DNA of 64,000 nucleotides from Chaunax sp. Z400 (Eukaryota > Chordata > Actinopteri > Lophiiformes > Chaunacidae). Positions 10,309-23,640 of this stretch are shown in pieces. Numbering within the stretch: the first letter of the stretch is position 1; each line of letters begins with the position of its first letter. The stretch is from assembly GCA_037577475.1 (NCBI GenBank), contig CM075197.1, forward strand, positions 19,232,650-19,296,649. The letters are read 5' to 3'. Both the position numbers and the translations under genes were made by a program. Under the pieces are notes generated by a model. That model worked only from the letters and a program-made list of their open reading frames with translations, made no database searches and was not told the origin of the DNA.

Positions 10309-11960
10309 CCACAGATACTACCATGGGGTGTGTTATAACCAGCTTGAATCTGAATGCAGTTGTTTATAATGCATCACAGTTCGTGAAAGACTGAAGTTCA
10401 CTATGCAGAAGCTCACTCACAAGACACCATGGATATTCAGACATGTTTCATTGTGAAAGGTGAAAGTGGTGATAAATAAACTGGTTGCATGGAGCTTTAG
10501 GGATAAAATGAGTTTGATAACTTCATTACACACTGTGCAGTCTGCCCCTCTTGAAATATTTTAGTAGAATAATTCACTTCAAAATGAAGAAAATGTAGTT
10601 TCAATGTATTCAAGTGCATCTTCATATAACAGTGTGACTGAAATAATTAAATACATTTGTTTTAAATAGAAAGGATTAAAAATGGATTTGAACCTGAACC
10701 AATTGTTTTTGTAATGCCAACCTAAATTTATATATATATATATTTTTTTTTTAGTAATTTTATGTTCAAGAATCTTGTTTTAAATGCTCCTTAAACCATG
10801 TAAACCTGTTAAACCCACTGCATAAAGGTTTCTGTTTGTTAATGAGCTGGTCTCTTAGCAAAGCACATTAACACTCATCTTCACTGTTGCACGCTTGGTT
10901 TCACCCTCGTGGCACAAGGCAGGAAAGAGATATCTTGCACAGATTACAAGCACTATGCACCTCAAACTATCATATTGTCTATGTATTGCATCTGTTGCAG
11001 TGTTTCGCAAAAGGCGGTTCACTGTGCAGTATATACTGCCACTCACTGCAGGCTCTCATGATGTGCAATACAGGTCCGTGGTAGAATGGAAGCTCATGTC
11101 TGAGTTGAGGTTATGAATGTCGAAGATAATTGCTGCTAAGTTACATATTGTATGTTTAGAGAGAAATCCAGAGCCAAAATGTATTATTTATCTTATAAAA
11201 GTATCTATTTTGATGGCAGATGGAGCCTATTTCTAGATGTAGAAAAGCATGACTCTGTCAGTATGTTTCCCAAAGCTTTAGTGAACCCCCATAACAACAC
11301 AAACTGTTTTATTAAGCAAAGCCAAATGTGTACATATAAAAGAGACGATCACAACTTATCTGTTCAATGATGTTGGTTTTAAACCTGAGCTATTCCTCAC
11401 CTAACAACGATTGGCTGTGGAAACATTGGGTTATTTGAGTCTCTCTATATTAAAATGTTCATGGCATGGCATGTTCATGTAGAATTTGAACACATCCTAG
11501 TGAATCCTCGCCTTTCACCGCTGCGGTGTCTTGTGAAGTTATTTGCCATTTCTGAATGGGCCCTTGCTGTGTTTTCATACATGTCACGTCAAAAACCCAT
11601 ATGGATGTAGAACACTCGACTCCAGTCTTACACAAGAATGAGCTGTAAAGTTTTTTAATTACTACTCCAGGTGTAGTCTGACACCTCAAAGCTTAAGATG
11701 GCGACAGTGGAAGCCAGAGCACTGTACTGCTTGTCTGTAATCTAGTAAAACGTTTGGTTTGCTCTCACACTGATATTTCTCTTTTCTTGGGTCTGTATTT
11801 TTCTACCAGGGTCTTCCCACCTTCCTGCACAAACCAGACTGTACAGATTTGTATTTTTATCTATTGTAAATTATAATGCAAATGCTTGTACATTGATAAT
11901 GCAGTTGTTGAAAACTGGTTATGTCCTTTTTTCAATAAAAGTGTGCAAAAATCATTATGT
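10309..11960 (+). other. kcnj2: kcnj2 3' UTR
   Basis: The AT-rich non-coding stretch from the stop codon to the poly(A) site is about 1.65 kb. An early AATAAA lies at 10475-10480 and could give a short isoform. The distal AATAAA at 11934-11939 has the stronger context. A (TA)n run plus T-tract sits near 10728-10752. Confidence 0.55.
11934..11939 (+). terminator. kcnj2: kcnj2 distal poly(A) signal
   Basis: AATAAA is followed within 25 bases by a GT-rich stretch (atgtggttgtt), as at efficient vertebrate cleavage sites. U-rich sequence (ccttttttc) precedes it. Confidence 0.6.
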
Positions 11961-14900
11961 GGTTGTTACAATGACGCTGTGCTTTTCCGACATTTGAAAA
12001 TGATTAACTATTATTAGCCATCCATCTTGCATCTGCAGTCTCCTGTGCAGTGGTTTTCAAAGGATTTTCATTTTCACTCCAAAATGTGTGACATCTGGAG
12101 ACAGTGAGCAGAGACCTTTTAGCTGTGGATATACATTCTGCTCCTCTAATTTGGAGCTCTGGCCCAGCTGTCAGAGCTCACACCATCATTTACTTTAATT
12201 TAACAAACTGATTCACTCCCTTTCTGCGAAAGCCCACAGAGACACCCTGCTAAATCAGTCAGCTCTGCTGGAAGTCATTTTCAATGACAGCAAAGGAAAG
12301 AACACCTCGTTCACTTTTCACAATCTATTTCAGCAAACTATGGAAAATAAGTGCATTCTGCACTCTTGACGGACAGTGCTAATGTGTCGAATAAGCAGTG
12401 GGATCTACGGTAATAGTCATATTTCTCAAAGCTACAAAGATTAAATGAGCAAAATTGTGTTTATTGTTGTATTAAATCCAAATTTGCTCACTGTTTTAGA
12501 TTGATCTATATTAGAAATGTTAAATGTCGAGGTGATCAATCTATAAAACCACATGGTTGCACAAATTGCATAACACAGCATTACTCCAGAGAGTACAAGC
12601 TCCTCTATTCCAGCATAAACATGCATAAAATACCATGAAGTAATAGATATAATTAATGATCAATATGGTTGTATCAGACATGAACACAGGTTCACAGTAC
12701 GACACATCTGTTTGCAAATTAAGTTACTGGCTTGTTTCCATCCACAGTTGCTTTCTGCCAGCATGAGACATAGCTGAGGGATCTATTGATCAGATACGTC
12801 CGCAGGAAGGCAATCAGCCAATGTGATTCAGTTCTACATATAGGAAGTGGGTGCTGCCCCGGGGCTTTTTCCACATTAGCCAATGAAACTGCCACAAAGC
12901 TCTGGCTTGGAGTGAAAATGAGGACTGTCCCTTTTTCTTTTAGAAAAGAAAATTTCACCTTTTTGACAGCCCTGAGTCGTGCACGGAGTTTTGTAATGTA
13001 AAAATTTATTTTGGATCATTTAGTTCCAGCTTCCTCTCAAACCGTCACGTCACTCCTGAGACCTCTTTGATGACTTTAAGCCAAATGACATGGCGTCTGT
13101 TTGGTCCATTCTGGGAGCAGTGTAGTGAAGAAATTGACAGCCACAGTTGGCCAGAGAGCTCCTGGCGATGATGCTGATGACGTCTCTCTGATGGATTCCC
13201 CTGAACTGGCTTACTAATAACAGGCTGATCAGCTTGATATTCAAATTCATCAACAGAGTAAAGAAACACACGACATATTTGATTATTCAGTTTAATGTTA
13301 AAAGAGGTAACTTATTTTTGATGGAGTAGATGTATGGCAAGTAGACATTTCCCATTCTCCAGACCTCAGCATGAACTGATCAGACATAAAGATATGACCG
13401 GTAGGAATGTGGCATCTGTCCTCTTGTTATCCCCTAGAAAAGCTGCTGCTTTATCTCAATGACTGTCACTTAAATACAGTTTATACACATAATTTTACAG
13501 CGTGTTAAATTCACAGGCATATTTATCGCTCATGAGGAAGTGGATAGCTTGGACAAAGTCTTTCCTGAACATATTTGAAAAGGGAGTTAAATAAGGAAAG
13601 AATGTCTGACGGATCTTATATGGTGCACATCCAGAGCCTCCAACTTTATAAATAGCAGCAACTGTATGTGTTTGGCCTAAATTTATGTCTTATGTGGGGT
13701 GCCAAGGTCATCAGGCATCACTGATAACACACTACTAATAGTGTTAATCAGATTTAAAGGGGAAAAAGATGCGTTTCTTCACAGTCATGAACAAAGAGTG
13801 TGAAAATCAAAGAGAGACACATGGCCATCCAGTCAAAAACTATATAACAGCTAAAAGGGGTTATCTGAGTCTGTGGAGGTTCTCAGTCATGGGATATTGG
13901 GTGTACAGCTATGTCAGTCAAAGGTAGCCGAACTTATGTCAGCAGGGTTTATGAAAAATGAGGAAAGTGTTCAGTGATGACGATGAGGTAATCTAGATCT
14001 CTGTGACTGACCCAAAGTATAGGCAAGTCCATCCCATTATCACAGACTTTGTTTCCTGCCGTCTGACAGATGTGACACTCACCTAATCCATTTTGTGTTA
14101 CGTCCGAGAAAGCGGTGTGATAATGTTGGCGGTGAAATAAAGCTGTAGCATAACAGTGACGTACGCAAGTTGTAATCTTTCAATCACAATGGCATATTGC
14201 CTCGGCAAGTCTGGGAGTGGGACAGAACCTGCAGATGGCAAATTTTTAACAGAGAGTAAAAGCCAATAGAAGTCTGAGCTTTGACTTTACAGTAGTTCTG
14301 ACTAGAAAATATATCACTCAAAATGTTATGATCATAGTGAGGCCTTAATTAACGGCTTGCTGAAGTCTGGGATCTATAGCCAGGTCACTTTAGACCAGGA
14401 ATACCACATCATAAGTAATCATCATTGTTATCTGGAGCCTTATTTAGCACATTGCCCCTAAACTGGCATGAAATGAAAACAAATCACCTGAGTGCAATGG
14501 GATTAACGAAGGTAATTGTAGAATTCTGATGGCATAGCCTTTGCATCGGGCGTCTGGTGGGTCTGACTCTGCAGCTGAGATCTCAGTAATCAGTCAATGA
14601 TGGTAAAGGGTTGACTGATGAGAACTTACTGCACAGGGGGCAACAGTCACCCTCAGACTGCAACTTTGGGGGTGATCATGTTGCCCTCATCCTACGTGAC
14701 ATGTCACAGATGTGAGCCAGCCTACATGTACAAGTAGTAACCTAGTGGTTATGAATGCAAACACACCAAGTTGAAGCTTACTGTACCTAATGCGGTAATG
14801 GAATATTCAAATACTACATCGGCATTTAAAAAAAATACAATTGTCTTCCATGTACAAACCTTCTGTTGGCTTAGAAAATATGCAATTAACCTGTTTTTTA

Positions 14901-15456
14901 ACCTACAAGATTATGTGCAATTGATACAGTAAGATAATGCAAATGAGCTGAAGGGTCCTGATATGAATGACCGAGGCATTAGAATACACTAATACACTAG
15001 ACCCGTAAAGGTTTACAACTAACTCCAAACAGGGCTGAGATGTCACATCACAAATGAATGAGTTTCATCAACCAGCTAAAGCTACAACACACAACCTTCT
15101 ACTGCTTTGTGTATGTGTGTGTGTGAGAGTGTGTGAACGGGATTCCTAGCCGGTCACAGTGAACCCCCTGTATTGATCTGCCTCCTCACATCATACTGGG
15201 GTATTCTGGTTCTTTTAGCGTCATATAAGAGTCACATTTTGGAGTTTATAGTCTTTTTATATGCACATTTCTTTAAATACCTTTAATGCTTACATTTAAT
15301 AATTATTTCATTTTTTAAATACTACAATAATCTAACACATGCAGAAAAAAAACACACAGACTCTCTCGCTATCACACACACACACAAACACCTGCTGACA
15401 CTCATTTTGGCTCTATCCTTGACAGCGAGTGTCTCATGACACTCAGGGGAAGTATA

Positions 15457-15967
15457 CACTGAAAAAAATGGTCTGTTGAATTTATTTTATCTTGATAAGT
15501 GGTTGCACAATACAATTTAATCTATATCCAGGTATATTTTTCAAATTAGTAGTTTTCAAATTAGCCATTTTCAACAATATTTATAATATTAGTTCAATGT
15601 AGAGTCACAGGTTCACCTATATTACATGCTTGTGGATTGTGGGAGGAAGCCAGAGAACCCAAAGGGAACCCACACCGGGAGAACATGCAAAGTCCACACA
15701 GGAAGACCCCAAGTCGGGATTCAAACCACTGTCTTGCTGTGGGGTGACAGTGATAACTACTGGCATGTGTCTGCACATGTGCACAGGACATTCTGTGGAA
15801 ATTCAACTGCACATATGTTTTTTCTAATTGAGTGACAGGACCTTGTTTTACATTCTAAAATTCATTTAGAAAGTTAAGTATGATTTTTTTTAAAAACATT
15901 CAAATCTGTTTAAAAAAAAAAGGAGATTAAAACATATAACATTTACAAAAGCTCAGTTTTTTCAGTG
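15457..15967. mobile_element. MITE-like element with CACTGAAAAAA termini and TA flanks
   Basis: The left end CACTGAAAAAA (15457) is the exact inverse of the right end TTTTTTCAGTG (15957-15967). Both are flanked by TA, the target duplicated by Tc1/mariner-type transposition. The ~510-bp interior is AT-rich and non-coding, so any mobility would depend on a transposase elsewhere. A different repeat (about 15630-15770) is inserted in the middle. Similar CACTGAAAAAA-ended elements are abundant in teleosts. Confidence 0.6.
15630..15770 (+). repeat. interspersed repeat nested in the MITE
   Basis: Its words are tgtggattgtgggaggaagc, gagaacccaaagggaaccc, gagaacatgcaaagtccaca and cttgctgtggggtgacagtg. 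They match a very common fish repeat, and a longer copy is present at about 25375-25700. It lies wholly inside the CACTGAAAAAA element, so it either inserted later or was captured. I cannot assign a class with certainty. Confidence 0.6.
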
Positions 15968-16622
15968 TAGGAGAATCTAGCGGGCAGAATATGTTGGAAG
16001 AGATTCAGGATTCTTCCATTCCCTGAACCTATTAAAAGACAATATGTATATATATTCACAGTGGTCTGGTCACATGTGCAAAAACAAAAACACTTTTAAA
16101 GCATAAAGTAGAAGCTTACGATTTAATCATTTGTGTTAATGTTTGGCTGTTGCTCTCCTTTACTACTCATGCTTTGCTTTTCATTTTTTAATGCAAATGT
16201 ATCTACTGTACGTTTGTGTCGTTGTTGTCTGAACACTGCGACGAGAGCAGTGTGCATTTACAATTTCGCAATCAAATCGCTGCATCTCTGTCAGTAGCAA
16301 CTCGTCTATTCATGACACTGACCTTTATCATTCTGGCTGCGGCTCCTCTGACCTTGACAAATACACACGGAGCCAGGAAACCAGAGTGATACCTACTTCA
16401 TGATCATTGTTGGCTCTAGACCAGCAGCGCATTGTACTGAGAAGACTTGGCTCTGTGTGGTGTGGCTCTGTGTTGCCTAGAATGGAGACACAGTATTTTA
16501 TGGGCCACAATAGTAAACAAATAAATAAAATGAAATTATATTTTATATAATAAAATAATAATAACAGATGTCAACAGTCACTACTACTGAGTTAAGACAA
16601 TACCATACACGCTATTTCAATT

Positions 16623-16738
<116 letters not shown>

Positions 16739-17103
16739 AAAGGGGGAGACGAATGTCCTAAAACAGGACATTTTATCACATTAATTCAAAAATTAAAACA
16801 CATCAGCAGTAGATGAAATATGTTACTTGTAGCTTACTAAGGCCACAGTGAGTGAGACCATCAAACAGTCAGTGAGGCCACATAAAAGCTGGTAAAGTCA
16901 GCACAATTTCCAAATTTACCTAATCAATAAAAATACACTCAAACTCATCATTGACATTTTCAAAGGAGAACAATCTGTGGGTTGGAGTTGAACAGCTGTC
17001 ATCAAACATGCCCGGCTCCTCTGTAGTTTGAAAACACATCTATCTCTCGTGGATTTTTCCATTTAACTAACTTACTTCATTTAATCAGCGTACTAGTTTT
17101 ACG

Positions 17104-17530
17104 GTGCGTTCCAGTTGTACTGGCAAGTCGGAATTTCCGAGTTCCCAGTGGGAAGTTTCAACTGGAACGGCCCCCCGAGGCCGGACTTCCGACTCGGAAA
17201 GTCGGAGGAACCCCATCATCCCTGACCTCATAATCCAAGATGGCTACAACGCGTATCAACAGTAGTAGAAGCTCCAGTAATACATTTTTTATGAACACTA
17301 CTGACTTGTTTGTGTCTCATTAAATCAGTCGTACACATAGCATTGTCCAACTTGTACCAATGGATATGTTGCTACGGTGTTTGTATGGGCTACTAGTTGT
17401 TATTATTCCGGCAAGGGCAAGGGCAAGCACAACCAGTGTTTTCTTGGAGGCGTCCGTCTTGGAACGTGGCCAACTCGGGTGTGACGTCATTCCCAGCTCC
17501 GAATTCCAACTTCCGGGGTAAATGGAATGA
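17104..17530. mobile_element. degenerate inverted-repeat DNA element
   Basis: The left part (gtgcgttccagttgtactgg, then aagtcggaatttccgagttc) and the inverse of the right part (tcattccatttaccccgg, then aagttggaattcggagctgg) align as diverged terminal inverted repeats. The left end also folds on itself: cgttccagttg at 17106-17116 pairs with caactggaacg at 17159-17169. The interior has no transposase. It resembles cut-and-paste remnants common in fish. Boundaries are approximate. Confidence 0.5.
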
Positions 17531-18294
17531 AACATTAGACTGCAAAACAGAACAGCCGGCTGCTGGATTTTCACAAGGTGTGCCCATAAAAGTATTAAAG
17601 TAACGTGTCGGAGTGACATGTGACATGGGGGCACTAGGGTCGGGGAGATGTTGATTGGCTTGACATGAGGAGGGAATGGGGGTGGGGGGTGGACTGGGTC
17701 AGAGTCATTGATCGGCTTTATATCTCCTTGCAAATTTCTGTACGCATATAGGTTGCCACCTTTGCCAGCCAAGGAGAGTAACCGCTGTAAAAGTACCATC
17801 TAGGTTGCCCTTTATATATTTTTTTTCACCCATGGCAAAAACAGCCTGAGTCCGCCACTGAGTGCTTCCACCATAACAAGCCCTGCTGCCAGTGTGGATC
17901 CAGCTGTAGAAAATCATTCATCCATTTCTCTCTGAGATTTCTCCTTTACTCTTGTTCTGTCTGTAGTTGCCCTCCCCTGGTCTATGCCAAGCCTCCCCTT
18001 ACAATAACAAGCTCTTAAACTCAAGCCTGAAAAGTAGCAATGAAATAGAATAGGAACATAAAAATGAATGGGTGATTTAAAGGGTGGAGAATTTGAAGGA
18101 GCGGGGAGAGGAGCTTGTTTGTGAGGACAGCTGAGGATGGTTCTCAGGATCCCTCTGAACTGTGTCCAGCCCTTCAGGGGTTATATAATAAAGGTGATGA
18201 TAAAGGTTAACACTCTTGTCAGCCAGCTACTATGTTCATACACTGAGGACCACCAACTGCTCAGACTCAGACAGGGTAGTGTTTTTTTTATTTG

Positions 18295-18328
18295 TATATA
18301 TATATACTGTATATATATATATATATAC

Positions 18329-18402
<74 letters not shown>
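18295..18402. repeat. (TA)n tract interrupted by tactg units
   Basis: Alternating TA, interrupted twice by TACTGTATATA and once by tgtgtgta, followed by about 64 bases of pure (TA)n. The self-complementary sequence can extrude a cruciform. Confidence 0.9.
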
Positions 18403-18405
<3 letters not shown>

Positions 18406-19448
18406 ATTTAAAAAAAGATTACCAACTTGAGGATACATGCTCTTCTTCCAGGGATATCATGCGTTACATAATTAATCCCATTCACATTTAGTAGTTTAGT
18501 GTGAAAATGATCAGGTGAGAGAAGTGATACTCATTGATGCTCACATATCCCCAGCCTTCCCTGGGGGTATTTTTTTTTTGGCTTCTGTGACCTGCTCTGC
18601 TGGTGCCTCCGTGTCCAAAGCCAAAACTGCTTTCTCAAAGTTGTGAATGAATGTGAACAGAGCTGATGTCTTTCCACTTTCAACATCAGCCCTCTCAGCT
18701 TACAGCAACTTTCACACCTTAAAGAGCCAAGAAGGTCCTCCAGTCAGGGTTACTATAACGATATCTGGGCAACCGGCAACATCAGACCCACTGTGGCTCC
18801 CCAGAGGATAGACAGACAGAGAGAAAGAAACTTGGAGTCAAACTTGTGTTGTTTGTCGAGTGTCCAAAGATAGATGAGGATGATTGATGACTAATCTTTA
18901 ACTGTGACTGCTTTTAGTGTTCATTTGAACTAAAATAGTAATTTAGTCAAACAAAAATAATGAAAATAGAGTCACAAATAAAAACAAAATCAAACATAAC
19001 AATGTGGGGGTTACAGATCGGACATCAAAAAAGACTTTTCTATCAAATTATTATGTTTTAAGTTATAAATTAAAAACTGGTAATATGCTGTTATGAGCCT
19101 GTTCTCTTCATTCAAGGCTTTCAGCCTAGGTGACGTGGTAGTAATAACCTAGTTACCCTTACTCACCAACCTTAACACAAGAGAAACTATCAAAGGTAGG
19201 TTATAAGATATCGACTTGGTGCATTCAATGACTTTACACAATTAGAGGAATCTGAAAATCAATGTTTTTCAATGTGGTTGGCACACAAAACCGACATAAG
19301 CTGCGTCACGTTGCCTGTGCCAAGGCAAAACACACTTGAGCACACTGCAAAGGCAGCAAACAAAGGTCAGCAGCACGTATAGTATGTTCTGCTCCTGTGC
19401 AAGAAGAAATAATTCACCATACCAGCAGGTGGTGGTAGTCTGGTTTTG

Positions 19449-19692
19449 CACTGCAAAAAAGAGTAGCTACAGTATAGTACAAGAAATAAACACTGAATTT
19501 GAGGAGAAAATTATCCACTCATGCAGCAAGATCATTTTACTTGTCAAGAAACCTTAAAATAAGTTGGTTCCAGTCCAAAAATAAGTAGCTTAGATTAAAA
19601 AACAACTAGTAAATAACTTTTAAAAGAATGTAATGAGCCTCATGTTTCCAGATCTAAGATTTTAAATCTTGGCAACAGAACAATTTGCAGTG
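19449..19692. mobile_element. MITE-like element with CACTGCAAA termini
   Basis: The left end CACTGCAAAAAAG (19449) is the inverse of the right end ttTGCAGTG (to 19692). The 244-bp interior has the phrases ttacttgtcaagaaacctt and agtccaaaaataagtagctt, typical of a short non-autonomous element found throughout teleosts. No coding capacity. Confidence 0.55.
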
Positions 19693-22600
19693 TGGCAAAA
19701 ATAAAACATTTTCACACACTCTCCACTTAAACCATTCAATAGGACGTCATTCCAGATGGCCATACTGTTATGAAAACATTTGCGTATTAGACTGACGGAT
19801 GAAGTCATTGGCTTGGTATCTCAACTAAAATGCTGAACATACATAGCTGCTAGCATAAGAACTTTCAGGAAGTGCAGTTCTGGAGAAATGCATGTAGAGA
19901 ACATCAACTTGAAGATTGTTCTGGATTTTAAGATGAAATTGAGACGAGATTGATTTATTTTCTGGTTACACATATAGGTGACTGCTTGATCTTAAATCCA
20001 GGGTCTTCGGGGTCAATTTATGCGCACATATCCTTGATGCAATAATTTGCTTAAATTTTCATTCTGAAAATACTCATTCAACATTTCCCCCTGGCATTGC
20101 TACCGCAAGGAAAATGTTGCCCTGAGCACCTGGATTTGTGAGCTCAGATCTTTCATCCAACTCGCCAGCTGCATTTGCTAATTAGAATCTCCCCTGGATG
20201 GCTGATGACGTCAGGTAGAAATGGTGACAAAGCTACAGATCCCTCTCCAGAACTAGGATATCTATCTTAATCTGTATCTGTTGATCACAGAAGAGAGGAA
20301 GTTAGTTACACACACACACACATAGAATCGGAGCACAAAGCAAAGTGAATGGGTTCATCTTCCTAGATTTAATTCACCAGAACAAGATTGGTGGATCCAA
20401 TCAGTGGTGACATTGAGCCAGACGCCCAGTGGAATGGGACACCAGGGAGGCCTAATCATCCCCACAGCTCCGTTCTGCTGCAGCAAGCCAATCAAATCCT
20501 CTCCAGACGTAGCAGATGGTCGATATTATCTTCTCCCTTTTCAAGGTGAGATTATCTCTTCGGCTTCCGACCGGTGGATAGGTGGATGTTTGCTGCATTG
20601 GTGGCGTTTGTGCTAACTGACCACGGGATGCTAATTCTGAGTTTCTCATGACGTCAAGCTACCCGAGACCCCAAATGTGCCATCTGGGGTTGGATCATCT
20701 CCTGCTCTGTATATTTGAACCTCAAACCCCATGAATGGGAAAATGACAAGGATGGGAAGTTTTTGTCTCTAATAATAGTGCAATCCTGAGAAAATGTCGT
20801 TGTCATGGGATGACATAAAACATTGGATATACTGCATGACGGCATTATTCTATTAAATGTCATGTCAACTGTTAATAAGCAAACAGCTACTCCATTCTAA
20901 AAATAACACGTGATGTCTTAATTCTGCTCAGAATGCAATTTATCCCAGCAAGAAGATTATTCCTTACGTCACAACGCAATTTTCTTTTCTGTCCCGCCTG
21001 TCCTGAGATTACAGACTTACGCTTGGTTTAAGCAGGTCTGTCATACGGAAAACAATGCAGCACAAGCTCTGCGGGAAGCAACATTATCGGCTGTGTCAGT
21101 TTTAAGGTGCTCTCTCTTTCTGTTTCTCTTTAATACACAACTATACCAACTATTTAAAAACAAGTTATATGACGTCTGGAACAGAAGAAATACAGTATCT
21201 TCCCTGGCACGGTAACAAAGACAGGACTGGTTCTCTTGTGTGGTTTAATTAATGCAATGTACAACAATGTAGAACCGCCAGTGTAATGGAACACATCTCA
21301 ACTTTGGTGGAACACTGAATACAGGGCAAGTTTTCCATGTCTACTGAGCGGAGCGGGTAACAGGAGACGAGATGCACTCCACCTAAGAGCATCTCTGCAC
21401 CAGAGAGAGAGAGCTCAGTGTTACACCTGTGGGCTCAGGTAATCAATGTCGTGCTCTGATCTCTTGACTTTCCTCGTAACTTACAACAGCAGGTGAGCAG
21501 CACGAGGACCTGCCGATTAAAAGTCAAGCTGCTGATCTCAGGACGGGAAGAGAAACACGAGCGACCGTGGAATAAAGGCCATGTCAGGCCTTAATTTTAG
21601 TTTAAATCATGTTCTCGCCATTCTGTGGCACTATGTGCAGGCGCATGCAATGCTTAGCCCTGTTTTGCCAACTTGTAAGATTACTCTGAAAGGAGACACA
21701 GCACATACGACATCATCCCTTTCTGAGAAGCCAGGATTATTGGTGTCATTTAAATACTGGCAGACTTGGAAATAATCTGGACCAAAAAAACAAAAACGCT
21801 TTGCCAAGTCTATTTCAGTAACAATCCAGTCTCATTCATGAGAGACAATTATTTTCCATTGCCAGTGAAAAAAAAAAGAAAGAAAGTGAAGGGGCATGTT
21901 GGAGGTTGTGGACACTAATTACTTCCCCAGCTGATCTTGTAAGTCCTTGGGAACAGGACCGGCTGGCTGGCTTTGTTCCTGCAAGGGAATATGATTGGAA
22001 AGAAAGACTTTCCGCTTTTATAGAGTTGAACTTAATACCATACCTGTCCTCATTACTGCAACACCTCAGTCCTCCTTTTAGTCCCACTTACGCACTGTTT
22101 ATTTTCTTGTTGTTCCACTCTCTCATGTCTATTTCTCACCTGACAGTGCCAAGATTTTTTTTAAACAAACTTTCCTCCATCTTATCACCTGACCTGACTG
22201 TGCTTTTTCAGTATCTCTAGGTACAGTATGATGTGAAGGTATCGTAAGAGTGTGTGGTAAAAAACAACAACAACCATAATCCTCAGCATTATGATCAAAT
22301 TAGGTTTCATAGTATTCAGAGGTTTATATATACAGTATATATACTGTATTTAACAGTGGTCTGGTCCTTTTTTTAGCCCTGGTTGTTTTGCATCGACAGG
22401 CACAGACTTGCAACGAGGCAGCCTTGATGAGAAGCATCTCTCTACACTCACTCTCACTGGGGATGGGCATGTTTCCATTAGACCAGCTGGGCTATTTGCT
22501 TCTCCTGTCCCCCGCTGCCAGCTTCACTCTCCACCATGAGAAACCAGAAGACACGTGATGACAAACAAACAAACAAACAAACAAAAAAACTCACTCATTT

Positions 22601-22839
22601 GCCGATCCATTACTGTATCATCTTTGGCTGAACCCCTACTTCCAGGAATCTCAGCACCAGTCTGTTTTAAGCCTGGTTGATTTTTTTCTTCTTCTTTTAC
22701 ATAATATTCTAATTAGAAATTCAGAATCTCACATCGAGCGTCAAAATGTCTCAATTGACGACTTCTTTATTATTGTTGCCTGCAACGTTAAGTCACATTC
22801 TTCTTGTTACAAAGGGAATGCAATAGTAAGGTGCATTTA

Positions 22840-23640
22840 GGCTAATGCTAACAAAATAAATTTGGTTTCTGTGAGGCTAATTAGAGACAGTGGTGCTTTG
22901 AGCCACATGCTAAGTGCTCACACCGATAATGCTAACACACTGATTCACTGTTTTAATGTAAGGTACAATGTACAATGTTGCCTTGGTCATTAGTTTAATT
23001 TTAATATTTTAGCATGCTGACATTTGTTACACATATACACATATTTTTTTTAAAGAAAAAAAGACAACGGATAGTTTACAATGCTAGCGTGTTGATGCGG
23101 TGCAGATTTTGATTTTACTTTTAGTATATTAGCATGCTAACATTTGCTACATGTTCGTTACATACTAACGAAAAAATGACAGCTGACAGTTCACAATGCT
23201 TAACACATTTATAATGTATTTTTTAAATATCGGCATGTTAACATTTACTAAATATTTGAACCATTGTAAAGAATAAGGACTGTTGACAATGCTAGTATGT
23301 TGAGGTTTAAGGCATCATATTTTTAGTTTTTGCATGTTAGCATGCTAACATTTGCTACATTCTATAAAAGCTGACAGTGTGTAGATGTTTTTTGCACATA
23401 TTGTTTTCCATGGTCTCCAGATTAGTACAGCTTGCAAGCAAACATTTGCTAATTAGTTCTAAAAACAAAGTAGGCTAATGATCAGCTATGGAATGATTTG
23501 TTCATAAGTATTGGACAAATTTATTCATCAGGGGATCAGAAAGTCATTAAAATTCATCCTGAGGTGGGCATGTCTGGACCAAATGTCATGGCAATCCATC
23601 CAATAGTTGTTGACATGTTTGACAGATATCACTTACAGAC
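22840..23640 (+). repeat. degenerate teleost repeat with internal tandem units
   Basis: At least four diverged units of about 105-120 bases each carry a version of tagcatgctaacatttgcta (near 23012, 23130, 23232 and 23338), and most continue into a gctgacagt/caatgct phrase. The 3' part (about 23490-23640) reads attggacaaatttattcatc, gggatcagaaagtcatta and catggcaatccatccaatag. This is the familiar ending of a widespread fish repeat. No coding frame is present. Confidence 0.6.

Noticed and set aside
17320..17799. 159-codon - strand open frame
   Set aside because: It overlaps a non-autonomous repeat and has low-complexity proline/histidine runs and no family resemblance.
19416..19440. CTCF-like ccagcaggtggtggta
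   Set aside because: Only the core resembles the CTCF site and the flanking positions do not fit. Without conservation or occupancy data it is not worth calling.
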